A stretch of DNA of 64,000 bases from Actinomadura craniellae (GCF_003289645.1 NZ_QLYX01000004.1:473561-537560), one strand, 5' to 3'. Shown: positions 35,758 to 44,855, counted from the first letter of the stretch. The notes: generated by a model from the sequence alone, not told the origin. Program-made: numbers and translations.

Positions 35758-38169
35758 GTGAATCCCGCACCTTGGTGGCACCTGCTCGACGACCCGCAAC
35801 GCCTCACCTGCCAGACGGCGGCGCTGGTCACGGCCGGGCTGGGCGCGGCAGGAGCGTTCTCCTGCGCCCGGTCGCTGGTGTGGCGGTGGCGCAATCACCG
35901 CTTCGCCGCGGGCGCCCACCTGATCGAGGTCGCGGTCCCGCCGCAGGTGGACGCGGTCAGCGCCATCGCCTGGTGGGGCCACCTGGTCGGCTTGACCGGC
36001 CCGGCATGGAAGCGCGCCCTGTTCGGGCAACCGCACCTGGGGTTCGAGTACGTCGCCGACGCCTGCGGGATCCGGGTGCAGATCTGGGTTCCGGGCGCCG
36101 TCTCGCCCGCTCTGGTCGCCAGGGCGATCCGGTCGGCGTGGCCCGGCGCCACCCTCGCCACCCGGCCCGCGGACCCGGCGCTGCCGCCGGAGGCGACCTC
36201 GGCCGGGGGACGGCTCGTACTGGCCCGCGCGGATCACCACCCGCTGGCCACCGACCATGACGCCGACCCGCTGCGCGGGCTGCTCGGCGCGATGTCGGGC
36301 CTGGGCCGGGGCGAGCACGGGGTGGTGCAGATCCTGGCCCGCCCGGTCACCGGCCGCCGCCTCGGCCGGGCGCACCGGGCGGCCTCGGCGCTGCGCGGCG
36401 GCCTGTCCGCCACATCCCAGGGCCGCCTGTTCGATCTGATCACCCCGGGTATGTCGGGGCGCGCTCATCCGGGTGAGCTGGCCCGGCTGTTCCCCGAGCG
36501 CGCCGAGCAGGTGCGCGCGATCCTCGCCAAGGCCGGCCGACCTCGCTACGAGGTGCAGATCGGGTACGCGGTCACGACCACGCGCCGCGGCGAGGCCGCC
36601 GAGGCGTGGGCGCGCGGGCACGCCCACGAGATCGCCTCGACGTTCGCGCTCTACTCCTGCGGTCCCCAGTTCCTGCGGCGCAGGCGCCTGCGTTCTCCGG
36701 TCGCCGTGTTGAACGCCCGCCGCCTGGGCCGCGGCTACCTGCTGTCGGTGCCCGAGCTCGCCGCGCTGGCGCACCTGCCCCATGACGTCGGTGCGCCCGG
36801 CATCGCCCGTGCGGGCGCCCGGCCGGTCGCGCCGTCCCCGGCCGTCCCGACCGCCGCCGTGGCGGGGGTGAAGGTCCTGGGCGACGCCGAGGCCGGGGCC
36901 GCCCGGTCCGTCGCGCTGCATGTCGCCGGGGCGCGCCAGCATCTACACGTGCTGGGGCAGACCGGCGTCGGCAAGTCCACCTTCCTGGCCAACCTGGTGC
37001 TGGGCGACGCCCGTGCCGGGCGCGGGGTGCTGGTCATCGACCCCAAGGGCGACCTGGTAACCGACGTGCTGGACCGGCTGCCCGAGCGGGCGGTCGGCCG
37101 GACGGTGCTCTTCGATCCGGAGGAGGCGGGACCGCCGCCGTGCTTCAACGTGCTCGCCGGAGCCGACCCGGCCTTCGCGGTCGACTCGGTCGTCACCATC
37201 TTCCGGCGGTGCTTCTCCTCCTCGTGGGGTCCGCGGCTGGAGGACCTGATGCGCTCGGCGTGCCTGACCCTGGTCCGGGTGCACGGGGGCAGGGCGACGC
37301 TGGCCCAGGTGCCCCGGCTGCTGTCGGACTCGCCCTACCGGGCCCGCGTCGTCATGCGGCTCGACGACGAGTTGCTGCGCGGGTTCTGGGCGGCCTACGA
37401 CGAGCTGTCTCCGGCCGCCCGGTCGGCGATGGCCGGGCCCGTGACGAGCAAGCTGCGGTCGGTGCTGCTGCGGCCGTTCGTGCGCGACGCGTTGTCGGGC
37501 GCCGAATCGACCTTCGACCTGCGGCGGCTCCTCGACGACGGCGGGCTGGTGCTGGCCCGGCTGCCCAAGGGGGTGCTCGGCGAGGACGCCGCGCGCCTGT
37601 TGGGGTCGCTGCTGCTCGCGCACGCCTGGCAGGCGATCACCCCGCGCGCCCGGCTCGCCGAGGCCGACCGGCCCGACGCCGCCGCCTACGTCGACGAGGC
37701 CCACAACTTCCTCAACCTGCCGGGCTCGATCGGCGACATGCTCGCCGAGGCCCGTGCCTACCGGTTCTCCCTGGTGATCGCCCACCAGCACCTGTCCCAG
37801 CTGCCCAAGGACCTGCGGGACGCCGTCTCGGCCGACGCGCGCAACAAGGTCTACTTCACCGTCTCCCCCGAGGACGCCGCCGACCTGGCCCGGCACGTCG
37901 CACCGCTGCTCACCCCGCACGACCTGTCCCACCTGGGCGCCTACCAGGCGGCCGGGCGGGTCATCACCGGCAACGAGCAGGCTCCGGCGTTCACCTTCCG
38001 CACCCGCCCCCTGCCCGGCGCCGTCCCCGGGCGCCGGAAGCAGGTGCGCGCGTCCTCCCGGCAGAGCTTCGCCACCACGTCCCGGCCGCGCCCGGCCAGG
38101 CGATCGGGCACCTCGTCCGATCCCCGGAATCGTTCCGCCGATGCCCGTCAAGGAAAGGACCGTCGATGA
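35758..38169 (+). CDS. virD4: Type IV secretion coupling ATPase (VirD4/TraG-like)
   Basis: The 803-residue product starts at GTG behind a full GGAGGTGA. It has an N-terminal membrane anchor (about 20-40), then a middle domain, Walker A VLGQTGVGKSTFLANL (about 400), VLVIDPKGDLVTDVLDRL, and Walker B AAYVDEAHNFLNLPG (about 645) followed by IAHQHLSQLPKDLRDAV. It brings relaxase-bound DNA to the channel. A disordered Arg/Pro tail ends it. Its stop codon overlaps the next start. Confidence 0.92.
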   Translation: MNPAPWWHLLDDPQRLTCQTAALVTAGLGAAGAFSCARSLVWRWRNHRFAAGAHLIEVAVPPQVDAVSAIAWWGHLVGLTGPAWKRALFGQPHLGFEYVADACGIRVQIWVPGAVSPALVARAIRSAWPGATLATRPADPALPPEATSAGGRLVLARADHHPLATDHDADPLRGLLGAMSGLGRGEHGVVQILARPVTGRRLGRAHRAASALRGGLSATSQGRLFDLITPGMSGRAHPGELARLFPERAEQVRAILAKAGRPRYEVQIGYAVTTTRRGEAAEAWARGHAHEIASTFALYSCGPQFLRRRRLRSPVAVLNARRLGRGYLLSVPELAALAHLPHDVGAPGIARAGARPVAPSPAVPTAAVAGVKVLGDAEAGAARSVALHVAGARQHLHVLGQTGVGKSTFLANLVLGDARAGRGVLVIDPKGDLVTDVLDRLPERAVGRTVLFDPEEAGPPPCFNVLAGADPAFAVDSVVTIFRRCFSSSWGPRLEDLMRSACLTLVRVHGGRATLAQVPRLLSDSPYRARVVMRLDDELLRGFWAAYDELSPAARSAMAGPVTSKLRSVLLRPFVRDALSGAESTFDLRRLLDDGGLVLARLPKGVLGEDAARLLGSLLLAHAWQAITPRARLAEADRPDAAAYVDEAHNFLNLPGSIGDMLAEARAYRFSLVIAHQHLSQLPKDLRDAVSADARNKVYFTVSPEDAADLARHVAPLLTPHDLSHLGAYQAAGRVITGNEQAPAFTFRTRPLPGAVPGRRKQVRASSRQSFATTSRPRPARRSGTSSDPRNRSADARQGKDRR

Positions 38170-39092
38170 CCCGCGACGCCAAGTCCACCGCCATCCGCAA
38201 GCGCTCCGTCCCCGGCCAGCGGCCGAGGGTGTCACCGGCTCTGATCGCGGGCCTGGCGCACCGGCTCACCGGGCGGGACCGGGCGCTGCTGGACCTGCTC
38301 TGGGAGCATCGCGTGCTCACCACCGAGCAGCTCAGCGCGATCTTCTACCCGAGCATCAGCAAGGCGCGGCATCGCCTCCTGGATCTCTACCGGCTGGCGG
38401 TGCTGGAGCGGTTCCAGCCCTGGACCCCGGTCGGCACCCGGCCGCTGCACTGGGTGCTGGGACCGGCGGGCGCGCACGTCCTGGCCGCGCAGCGCGGGAT
38501 CGCCGTGCGCGAGCTGGGGTACCGGCTCGACGCCGTCCTGTCGATCTCCCATTCGCCGAAGCTCGCCCACCAGGTCGGCGTCAACGACTTCTTCGCCCGC
38601 CTGCACGCCCACGCCCGGCGGCCGGACGCCCTGAGCGCGCTTACACAATGGTGGCCCGAACGGCGCTGCACCGCCCTGTGGGGAGACCTGGCCCGCCCCG
38701 ACGCCTTCGGGTGCTGGAGGACCGTCCGGCCGGACGGTTCACCGGCCGAGGTGGACTTCTTCCTCGAGCACGACACCGGAAGCGAACCCCTCGCCCGCGT
38801 GGCCGGCAAGCTCACCGGCTACGCCGCTCTGGCCGAGTCCACGGGCATCTCCACGCCGGTGCTGTTCTGGCTGCCCAGCCAGGCTCGGGAGGCCAACCTC
38901 CGCGAGGTCATCGGCACGCCCGAGGTGCCCGTCGCCACCGCCGCCCGCACACCCGCCGCCCACCCGGACGGCCCCGCCGGGCCCGTATGGCTGCCTGCCG
39001 GGCCGACGGGCGCCCGGCGGACGTTGGCCGCGCTGGCCGACATATGGCCCGCCACCGGCCCGCACACGCCCCCCGGTGCGGGGACGGATTGA
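38166..39092 (+). CDS. Replication-relaxation family protein
   Basis: The 308-residue product has an N-terminal winged-helix region (RDRALLDLLWEHRVLTTEQLSAIFYPS, about 38-65), followed by LLDLYRLAVLERFQPW. A later nuclease-like half contains PDAFGCWR and AEVDFFLEHDTGSEPLARVAGKLTGY, matching the replication-relaxation family found beside VirD4 in actinobacterial elements. The Asp/Glu residues of that half resemble PD-(D/E)xK-type enzymes. It may process DNA at the transfer or replication origin; no classical relaxase is seen elsewhere in the window. Confidence 0.8.
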   Translation: MTRDAKSTAIRKRSVPGQRPRVSPALIAGLAHRLTGRDRALLDLLWEHRVLTTEQLSAIFYPSISKARHRLLDLYRLAVLERFQPWTPVGTRPLHWVLGPAGAHVLAAQRGIAVRELGYRLDAVLSISHSPKLAHQVGVNDFFARLHAHARRPDALSALTQWWPERRCTALWGDLARPDAFGCWRTVRPDGSPAEVDFFLEHDTGSEPLARVAGKLTGYAALAESTGISTPVLFWLPSQAREANLREVIGTPEVPVATAARTPAAHPDGPAGPVWLPAGPTGARRTLAALADIWPATGPHTPPGAGTD

Positions 39093-40066
39093 TGCCCCTG
39101 GCGATCGGGGGGATGGGCGTCGCCGTGCTGTTCCTCGTGGTCGTCTTCGGCGCGGTGCTCGGCTCGGCCCTGCGGGGACAGGGCGGCGGGGACGGCCCGT
39201 GCCCGGCCGGGCAGGGGTCGAACACGGCCGACATCCCACGCGCCTACCTGGCCCTGTACGCCGGGGCCGGGGCGCGGTACGGCGTCCCGTGGCAGATCCT
39301 GGCCGCCGTCGGCAAGGTCGAGTCCGACCACGGCCGGGGCACCGGTCCCGGCATCCGCTCCGGCACCAACCGGGCCGGAGCCGCCGGGCCGATGCAGTTC
39401 CTGCCCGGCACGTGGCGGGCCTTCGGCGTGGACGGCAACGGCGACACCAGGAAGGACATCTACGATCCGGCCGACGCCGTTCCCGCCGCCGCCGCCTACC
39501 TCAGGCACAACGGAGCTCCCCGGCACATGGAGCGGGCGCTGCGCCGCTACAACGACGCCGACTGGTACGTGAAGAAGGTCCTCCACCTCGCGGGAACTTA
39601 CGCACAGGGTGTGGACGACGGCGCGTGCGCCGACGTGTCCCCCGCCGGAACCGGGCAGGGGGCGGTCGCCGTCCGGGCGGCACTCCGCTGGGTCGGCACC
39701 CCCTACTCCTGGGGCGGTGGCGGGCTCAACGGGCCGACCGAAGGGTTCGGCCGGGGCAGGGGCGTCGTCGGGTTCGACTGCTCCGGCCTCACCCGCTACG
39801 CCTGGCACCAGGCCGGGATCACCCTTCCCCGGGTGGCCGAGAACCAGTGGCGCGCCTTCCCACACGTCCCTCCCGGCCGGGAGCAGCCCGGTGACCTGGT
39901 CTTCTTCAAAGGCGCTTCGGGCTCGGCCAGCAGGCCCGGGCATGTCGGGCTCGTCATCGGAGGCGGCCGGATGGTCGAGGCTCCCCGCACCGGGCTGCCC
40001 GTCCGGGTGAGCACGGTCCGGAACCGGTCGGACCTCCTCGGCTATGCCCGTCCCGGCCGCCGGTAG
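39092..40066 (+). CDS. Cell-wall hydrolase: transglycosylase plus NlpC/P60
   Basis: The 324-residue product has an N-terminal signal anchor (about 7-28). Residues about 48-150 are a lytic transglycosylase domain (WQILAAVGKVESDHG with catalytic Glu, then AGAAGPMQFLPGTW). Residues about 195-320 are NlpC/P60, with catalytic Cys in VVGFDCSGLTRYAWHQ and His in RPGHVGLVIGGG. It opens peptidoglycan for the conjugation channel, as VirB1-type proteins do. It is the last gene of the operon. Confidence 0.9.
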   Translation: MPLAIGGMGVAVLFLVVVFGAVLGSALRGQGGGDGPCPAGQGSNTADIPRAYLALYAGAGARYGVPWQILAAVGKVESDHGRGTGPGIRSGTNRAGAAGPMQFLPGTWRAFGVDGNGDTRKDIYDPADAVPAAAAYLRHNGAPRHMERALRRYNDADWYVKKVLHLAGTYAQGVDDGACADVSPAGTGQGAVAVRAALRWVGTPYSWGGGGLNGPTEGFGRGRGVVGFDCSGLTRYAWHQAGITLPRVAENQWRAFPHVPPGREQPGDLVFFKGASGSASRPGHVGLVIGGGRMVEAPRTGLPVRVSTVRNRSDLLGYARPGRR

Positions 40067-40072
40067 ATCCGT

Positions 40073-40132
40073 GAGCGCGAGCACTGGTGATGCCCCATCC
40101 GCGCGGATGGGGCATCACCAGTGCTCGCGCTC
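40073..40132. terminator. 60-bp perfect palindrome between convergent operons
   Basis: A 28-base arm (40073-40100) and its exact complement (40105-40132) surround GCGC, which is itself a palindrome, so all 60 bases are symmetric. It starts 6 bases after the conjugation operon and ends one base before the convergent gene stop. It is a likely bidirectional terminator, but the length is exceptional. Confidence 0.75.
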
Positions 40133-40546
40133 CTACCGGGCCGTGGGCGGCTCGGGCTCCTCCTCGTAGCGGACGGTGGGCAGGAGCGTCCGGTAAAGCT
40201 CGGCCCAGCCATGGTTCGCGGCGTGATCACCGCAGGCCCCGGCACGGCCGCAGTCCCGGCAATGCCGGGCTCGGTCCCGGCGGGCGGTCACGGCGTCCCG
40301 GACGGCCGCCTCCAACCCGCCCGGGTGATCCGTGACCGGCTTGGCGGCGGTCACCACATGGCGGGCGGCGGTGATCACCCGATCGGTGGCGACGTCGAAG
40401 CCGATGGAGTCGGTCTCCGGGTCGGTGGCGTCCAACCGGACCATGGTCTCGGCGAGCCGTATCAGTCCGTTGATCAGCGAAACCTCCCTGGGCGCGTCCG
40501 TCCCGGAGCCGTATCCGCCTCCCATGTCCGGCGTCCAGATGATCAT
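40133..40546 (-). CDS. Hypothetical element protein
   Basis: This is a 137-residue cytoplasmic protein with a Cys/His cluster (ARHCRDCGRAGACGDHAANH) in its second half that may bind metal. The N-terminal half is helical (LINGLIRLAETMVRL, DRVITAARHVVTAAK). Its ATG overlaps the stop codon of the upstream gene, so the two are translated together. The family is not recognised. Confidence 0.6.
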   Translation of the reverse strand: MIIWTPDMGGGYGSGTDAPREVSLINGLIRLAETMVRLDATDPETDSIGFDVATDRVITAARHVVTAAKPVTDHPGGLEAAVRDAVTARRDRARHCRDCGRAGACGDHAANHGWAELYRTLLPTVRYEEEPEPPTAR

Positions 40547-40920
40547 GAGGGGCTCCCTGTGGTGATCTCGTCCAGGTGCTTGGTGCCCTGGTAGAAGGAC
40601 CGGGCCGCCTCGATCCGGGCGAGGGTGAGCCCGTGGGCGATCGGGGACTCGGCGCGCGGGACGGCCCGGTCGGTCAGGGTCCGGTGAGCGGCCTCACGGG
40701 CCTGCGCCAGAGCGTCGACCGGATCGGTTCCCTCATGGTCGATCGCGGTGACGGCGGCATCCCACCAGGACGCCAGAGCCCGCGTCCAGGCCACCTCGGC
40801 GACGGCGTCGGCGAGTTCGTCACCGTTCTCCATGGCTCTGACCAGGTTCACCTCCGCTTCGGCGCACTCGTTCCTGGCGTCCTCGAGGCGGTTGCGCACG
40901 TAGGTGTCATAGATGGGCAT
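40543..40920 (-). CDS. Hypothetical helical protein
   Basis: The 125-residue product starts at MPIYDTYVRNRL behind GGAAGGG; a longer frame adds 16 residues without support. It is mostly helical and rich in Ala and Glu (NECAEAEVNLVRAMENGDELADAVAEVAWTRAL). It is likely a small structural or regulatory protein of the element and is coupled to the next gene. No family is recognised. Confidence 0.6.
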   Translation of the reverse strand: MPIYDTYVRNRLEDARNECAEAEVNLVRAMENGDELADAVAEVAWTRALASWWDAAVTAIDHEGTDPVDALAQAREAAHRTLTDRAVPRAESPIAHGLTLARIEAARSFYQGTKHLDEITTGSPS

Positions 40921-40993
40921 CGGGTTCTTCCCTTCCTGGGTGTTCATCGGCTCGGGACGACCGGGCACGGGCGGGCCGCTCGTCGAGATGGGG

Positions 40994-41332
40994 TCACAGG
41001 CCGCCGCCGTGGATGCGGCAGGCGCGTTCGTCGCCCTCGTCCAGGAAGACGGCGGGCAGTTGGGCGACGCCCTCGGTGACGGCGCGGCGGATGCGGTGCC
41101 AGCCGTCGATCACCAGGTGGTTGCCCGGGGCCGAGGTGTTGGGCAGGGGGACGGCCAGCAGGGGCCGGGTCAGGTCGGCGGTCGCGGCGTGGTCGGGATC
41201 GGTGCGGATCCAGCCGAGCAGGGCCGTCCAGGGGCCGATGTCGGCCTGCTGGACCGGGTGGCGTTTGGCCAGCCGGGCGGCGGTGTCCACATCCCAGGAC
41301 CAGCCCAGCAGGGTGAACATCTCATGTGACAT
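40994..41332 (-). CDS. ParB-like domain protein
   Basis: The 112-residue product starts behind AAGGAGATC. The motif LVIDGWHRIRRAVTEGVAQLPAVFLDE fits the ParB/sulfiredoxin-like fold, in which a GxxR-type turn binds nucleotide. There is no HTH DNA-binding part, so it is not a full partition protein. It lies between hypothetical genes and a DNA-binding protein gene, as expected for maintenance functions of an element. The call rests on the one motif. Confidence 0.5.
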   Translation of the reverse strand: MSHEMFTLLGWSWDVDTAARLAKRHPVQQADIGPWTALLGWIRTDPDHAATADLTRPLLAVPLPNTSAPGNHLVIDGWHRIRRAVTEGVAQLPAVFLDEGDERACRIHGGGL

Positions 41333-41458
41333 TGGCGATCTCCTTGTGGTGAAGGGGTGAGGCCGTGCGGTGGCCCCCGGTGGTTCCGGCGCCCACGTCC
41401 GCCGTCGGGGGCAGGGTCCTGCCGGGGCCCGGACCGGCCGGGCCCCGGCAGGCGCCCG

Positions 41459-42193
41459 TCAGGCGCCGTCGGCGACGGTGCCGGTCGCCGGGGCGGTGGC
41501 GCGGTAGCGGTGGGGCTTCTCGCCGGTCAGTTCGGCCTCGCCGTTCTTGACCAGGGTGTCCAGGGCGTTGGCGACCGCCCCGGAGGAGCGGCCCAGAACC
41601 TTGGCGATCTCCCCGGCGGTGAACTCCTTGCCCGCGTGGGCGTTCAGGTGCGCGGTGACCTCGGGGCGCAACGGCCGGGGCGCGTTGCGCTGCGACCCGC
41701 CGACCGTCCCGCCCGTACCGGTGCCGGTGCGGGCGGGAGCGACCTTGGAGGCCCGGCGGACGGCGGCCACCTCCGTGTAGATCGCCTCCAGCCCGGCGGT
41801 CATGGTCTGGGTGTCCCCGGCGACCACCGCCGCGTACGCGGTGGTGACCGCGCCCAGCAGGTCCGCCAGCGCCTGCCGGGTGTCCTCCACCATCCGGGCC
41901 TTCTTCAGCTCGGCCGCCGCCTGCGCCCGGCGGGCCTCCTCCTCGGCCTGCGCCCGCTGCAACTGCGCCTCCGCCGTGGCGCGCCGGTCGGCCTCCTCAG
42001 TCAGGATCCGCATCGCGTCCTGAACGGTCTGCGCGCTCACCGCCGGGGTGGAATCGGCCGGGGTGGAATCGGCCGGGGACAAGGCCGCCTCGGCGGTGCC
42101 GGTCGCGGCGGCTTCCTCGGCGGCCGGAACGGCGGACTTGGCGGGCTTCGCGGCGGGCTTCGCGGTGGTCTTCGCTGTGACGGTCTTCGCCAT
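41459..42193 (-). CDS. Alanine/lysine-rich coiled-coil protein with C-terminal winged helix
   Basis: The 244-residue product starts behind AAGGAG. The N-terminus is a histone-like Lys/Ala/Pro tail (about 1-50), followed by a coiled coil (about 60-100, ATAEAQLQRAQAEEEARR) and a C-terminal winged-helix domain (about 185-235, FTAGEIAKVLGRSSGAVANAL then LVKNGEAEL). It is probably a DNA-binding, nucleoid-like or transcription factor of the element. It has its own promoter with an inverted repeat at 42308-42343. DNA inside codes a short perfect duplication (PADST, twice). Confidence 0.7.
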   Translation of the reverse strand: MAKTVTAKTTAKPAAKPAKSAVPAAEEAAATGTAEAALSPADSTPADSTPAVSAQTVQDAMRILTEEADRRATAEAQLQRAQAEEEARRAQAAAELKKARMVEDTRQALADLLGAVTTAYAAVVAGDTQTMTAGLEAIYTEVAAVRRASKVAPARTGTGTGGTVGGSQRNAPRPLRPEVTAHLNAHAGKEFTAGEIAKVLGRSSGAVANALDTLVKNGEAELTGEKPHRYRATAPATGTVADGA

Positions 42194-42905
42194 TTCACTT
42201 CTCCTTTTCCCGGTGGTCGGCGGCGGCATTTTCACCGCCGCATTTCGTTCACGCATGACCACCATTTCTCGACGCGGGGCCACAAGCAAGCCGACCGCCC
42301 GGTTTTCCGTATAGCCACAACGGCTGGAGAGGCTTACCTCTCCCCAACCAGGTAAATCAAATTTTGCGCCTATCGCACGCCTGTGACTTGACTTCCAGCG
42401 ACTGGCAATTCGCGTCCGGTAGCGGAATCGCCTCGCGCGGAAAGCTCGGGAAATCGCCTTGTCGAATTGCGTTGCTTTCTTCGGCCCGGCGGTGAGCCCG
42501 ACTTCCGCATCCGGACCAGCTGCTGGGCGGCTCACGGCCGGAGACGGCCGGCACCTGCCCAGAGGACAGCACGAAGCCGACAGGGACAGGGACTTGAACA
42601 CCTCTCCAGCCACGGAACAGGCCACCCGACAGCCAGGCACCCGCACGTATTTCGAACGCCCTCGGGGGGCATGTCGGGCCCATCAGCGGCACCCCGAAAC
42701 GCCTCCTGAGCTGCGCAAGCACCCTGCCCAAGGGGTACCGGTCATAAGCGGTCCCCCGATCGGCCCCCCGGTCGGCATCCGTGATGGCCGAGGTCCTGCC
42801 CACCACCGAGTCGGCGGCGGGCAGGACCGCTGACCAGAAGTCCTCTACCCTGACCTCCGGGACCAGCCTGCTGTGATCGGGCTGGTCCCGCCCGCCTTCA
42901 GCGGG
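42194..42905. other. Intergenic region upstream of the coiled-coil gene
   Basis: These 712 bases carry the promoter/operator above near the left end. The overlapping frames (for example 42357-42806 minus and 42459-42833 plus) lack ribosome sites and family features. GC is lower around 42,330-42,480. I see no further gene; a small RNA or an origin of replication cannot be excluded. Confidence 0.35.
42308..42343 (-). promoter_or_regulatory. Promoter with operator-like inverted repeat
   Basis: On the minus strand, TATACG (42313-42308) fits a -10 element. The inverted repeat GGAGAGG-TAAG-CCTCTCC (42326-42343) lies over the expected -35 position. It is 115-150 bases upstream of the coiled-coil gene and may allow autoregulation. 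Confidence 0.45.
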
Positions 42906-43376
42906 CTACGACACTTCCAGGTGGGGCTCCGGGTTGAGGGCCAGTTGCGCCCAGACCGTGTGACCGCTGACCGGGTCCCCGTTGTACCCCGAGGCCACCG
43001 CCAGCTCGGCGACGGCCAGCAGGCCGCGCCCGTTCCCGCGCAGCCCCCCGGCCGAGCATTCGGCCGTCCCTACAGACGGGGTCCTCCTACCGCCCAGGTC
43101 ACGGACGCTGATCCAGGCGTGCATCGCGAGGCCGACCTCGACGCCGAACCAGCCACGCCGCTCGCCCGACAGGGTGTGCAGGAGCGCGTTGGAGGCCAGT
43201 TCCGAGACGATGAACTCCCCGTCCTCACACCGCCCGGTCCCGGCGAGCATGGAACGCACGAACCGCCGCGCATGCGCCACCTGGTCGGCCCGGCCCGGGT
43301 AGACACACCGCCAGGTCAAAGCGCTCTGGTACAACCACCGATCAGACGGGGTGCACAGCTCCGCCCATTCACTCAT
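42906..43376 (-). CDS. RsbW-like ATP-binding protein (HATPase)
   Basis: The 156-residue product starts behind GGGAGGTGATC. It has the GHKL fold: N-box FIVSELASNALLHT (about 55-68), G1-like SVRDLGG and G2-like GNGRGLLAVAELA (about 115-127). Such stand-alone ATPases are anti-sigma or serine kinase regulators and are plentiful in actinomycetes. It sits downstream of the peptide cluster on the same strand, 345 bases away. The target is unknown. Confidence 0.85.
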   Translation of the reverse strand: MSEWAELCTPSDRWLYQSALTWRCVYPGRADQVAHARRFVRSMLAGTGRCEDGEFIVSELASNALLHTLSGERRGWFGVEVGLAMHAWISVRDLGGRRTPSVGTAECSAGGLRGNGRGLLAVAELAVASGYNGDPVSGHTVWAQLALNPEPHLEVS

Positions 43377-43721
43377 GGTCCCGATCACCTCCCGAAATTC
43401 GATGCCGCCCACCCCATGGCCGGGGAAATCGGGGCAGCCTGAAAACCCATCAAGGATCGACTCGTTCGAGCACGTCAAGTCGCGCGGAAAACCAATCACA
43501 CGCATGCCGAAGCAGACGGCATGGACTTCTATTCGACCGCTGCACGATCCGACTCAGATACCGGTGCACTACTTCGCCGGAAAGATGTACAGGGCTACCC
43601 CACCTGATGTTCAAACGGTCGTTGGGATTTCCCCCGTAGCACTGCTCCGACGTCGCCGAAGCGCTCTCAGCCAGACGCACCCAGCCGCCACCACACTGCC
43701 GATGTCCGTGCTGCGGGGAGC
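43377..43721. other. Intergenic region below the peptide cluster
   Basis: These 345 bases lie between the helical-repeat gene stop and the HATPase start. They hold the HATPase promoter region, which is lower in GC near 43,480-43,660. A minus-strand frame (43450-43725) has no start support and no family features. I see no clear terminator. Confidence 0.35.
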
Positions 43722-44855
43722 TCAAGTCGAGTTCTCCTGGAGCGACGCGGCCAGCGCCTTGACCGCCGCGCCGGTGGCATCGGTGAACGCGTCCTGTAGT
43801 GGCGGTGGTAGCGGCCCCACGCCCAGACCGCCGGCGGTGACCAGGCCGTGCAGTGCGTGGCGCTGCCCGGCGGACAGGTCGGCGTCGGGGGTGCGGTGGT
43901 GGAGGACCTCGCGCGCGGCGTACCCGTCCTCTGCCGCGATCGCTTCGGCCGCCGCTTGAGCGAGCAGGGACGGGACGGCGGCGGGGACATGGGGATGAGC
44001 AAGGGCGGCGACGGCCAGGCCGAGACGCGCGCGGAAGACCGCGTACCCGGTGACCGGTTCGCCGTGTCGAAACCTGTGGATCATCTCAGTGGCCGCACGG
44101 TGACAATGCGGCCGGTCGGATCCGCCGCACATCACCTCCAGGCAGGACGCGACCTGGTGTTCCCACGGCTGGGTCAGGGTGCCGGCGTGGAGCAGTCTTC
44201 GGGCCTCGTCCGACTTGCCGTCCAAGCGGGCGGCAAGGATCGCGGCCTGTCGTCCTTCCATCAGATGTGCGCCGATGCCTCGGTGGGCTTCGGCCAAGGC
44301 GACCGCGTCGTTCCAGTCCCCGGCGCGGGCCAGTGCCCGGATGCCGTCGGTGAGGAGTTGCAACCACACCCATTCACGCAGCTTGTTCCGCTCCCGACGG
44401 GTTCCGGTCAGGTGCGCCAGCGGCAGCACCCGATCATCGACCGTCAGGTCGGTGCCGGCAGTGGCCGCGTGGTGCGTTGCCTCCAGAACGCGCAGCGCCG
44501 TCCGAGGGGCGTCGTCGCGGATGTGGAGTCGGGCCAGGTTGACGACGGGTTCGAGCATGTGGCGGGCCTGCGACACGGTGAGCCGGGAGCCGGCCGCGCG
44601 GTAGAGGTCGATGTGCTGCCGGCACAAGCGGCGGGCGTCGTCGATCAGGCCGCAGTCGCTGACCAGTAACGCGGCCTTGTTCAACGCGTGAGCCGCATCG
44701 TGCACCGCATCGGCACCCTGCTGCCGTGCGGTGTGAGCGGCGTGCGCGAGGTCGGTGATCTCCTGGACGCGGGTGGGCAGTGCCCGGCACACCGGGCGCG
44801 GGCGGCCCAGGAGGGGGAAGTACCGAACAGCGGCCGTCAGAGCGGTGTGGTCCAC
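43722..44855 (-). CDS. Helical-repeat protein of the lanthipeptide cluster
   Basis: The 377-residue all-alpha protein starts at GTG behind GGAG. It has TPR-like helix pairs (ALNKAALLVSDCGLIDDARRLC; ALRVLEATHHAA; GDWNDAVALAEAHRG), with no catalytic motif. It lies 31 bases after the SpaB-C gene in the same operon, so it most likely works with the peptide machinery, perhaps as a scaffold, regulator or immunity factor. The exact role is unknown and I do not know a named family. Confidence 0.65.
   Translation of the reverse strand: MDHTALTAAVRYFPLLGRPRPVCRALPTRVQEITDLAHAAHTARQQGADAVHDAAHALNKAALLVSDCGLIDDARRLCRQHIDLYRAAGSRLTVSQARHMLEPVVNLARLHIRDDAPRTALRVLEATHHAATAGTDLTVDDRVLPLAHLTGTRRERNKLREWVWLQLLTDGIRALARAGDWNDAVALAEAHRGIGAHLMEGRQAAILAARLDGKSDEARRLLHAGTLTQPWEHQVASCLEVMCGGSDRPHCHRAATEMIHRFRHGEPVTGYAVFRARLGLAVAALAHPHVPAAVPSLLAQAAAEAIAAEDGYAAREVLHHRTPDADLSAGQRHALHGLVTAGGLGVGPLPPPLQDAFTDATGAAVKALAASLQENST

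Noticed and set aside
33516..35894. 792-codon minus-strand frame across virB4
   Set aside because: It is the antisense of a gene with clear Walker motifs and coupled neighbours. The composition is Gly/Arg/Val-rich without domains.
42357..42833. Overlapping frames of 149 and 124 codons on opposite strands in the 42-kb intergenic region
   Set aside because: There is no ribosome site, no conserved motif, and it lies in a lower-GC control region.
43450..43725. 91-codon minus-strand frame between the HATPase and the helical-repeat gene
   Set aside because: It has no ribosome site or family features, and its composition differs from the genes around it.
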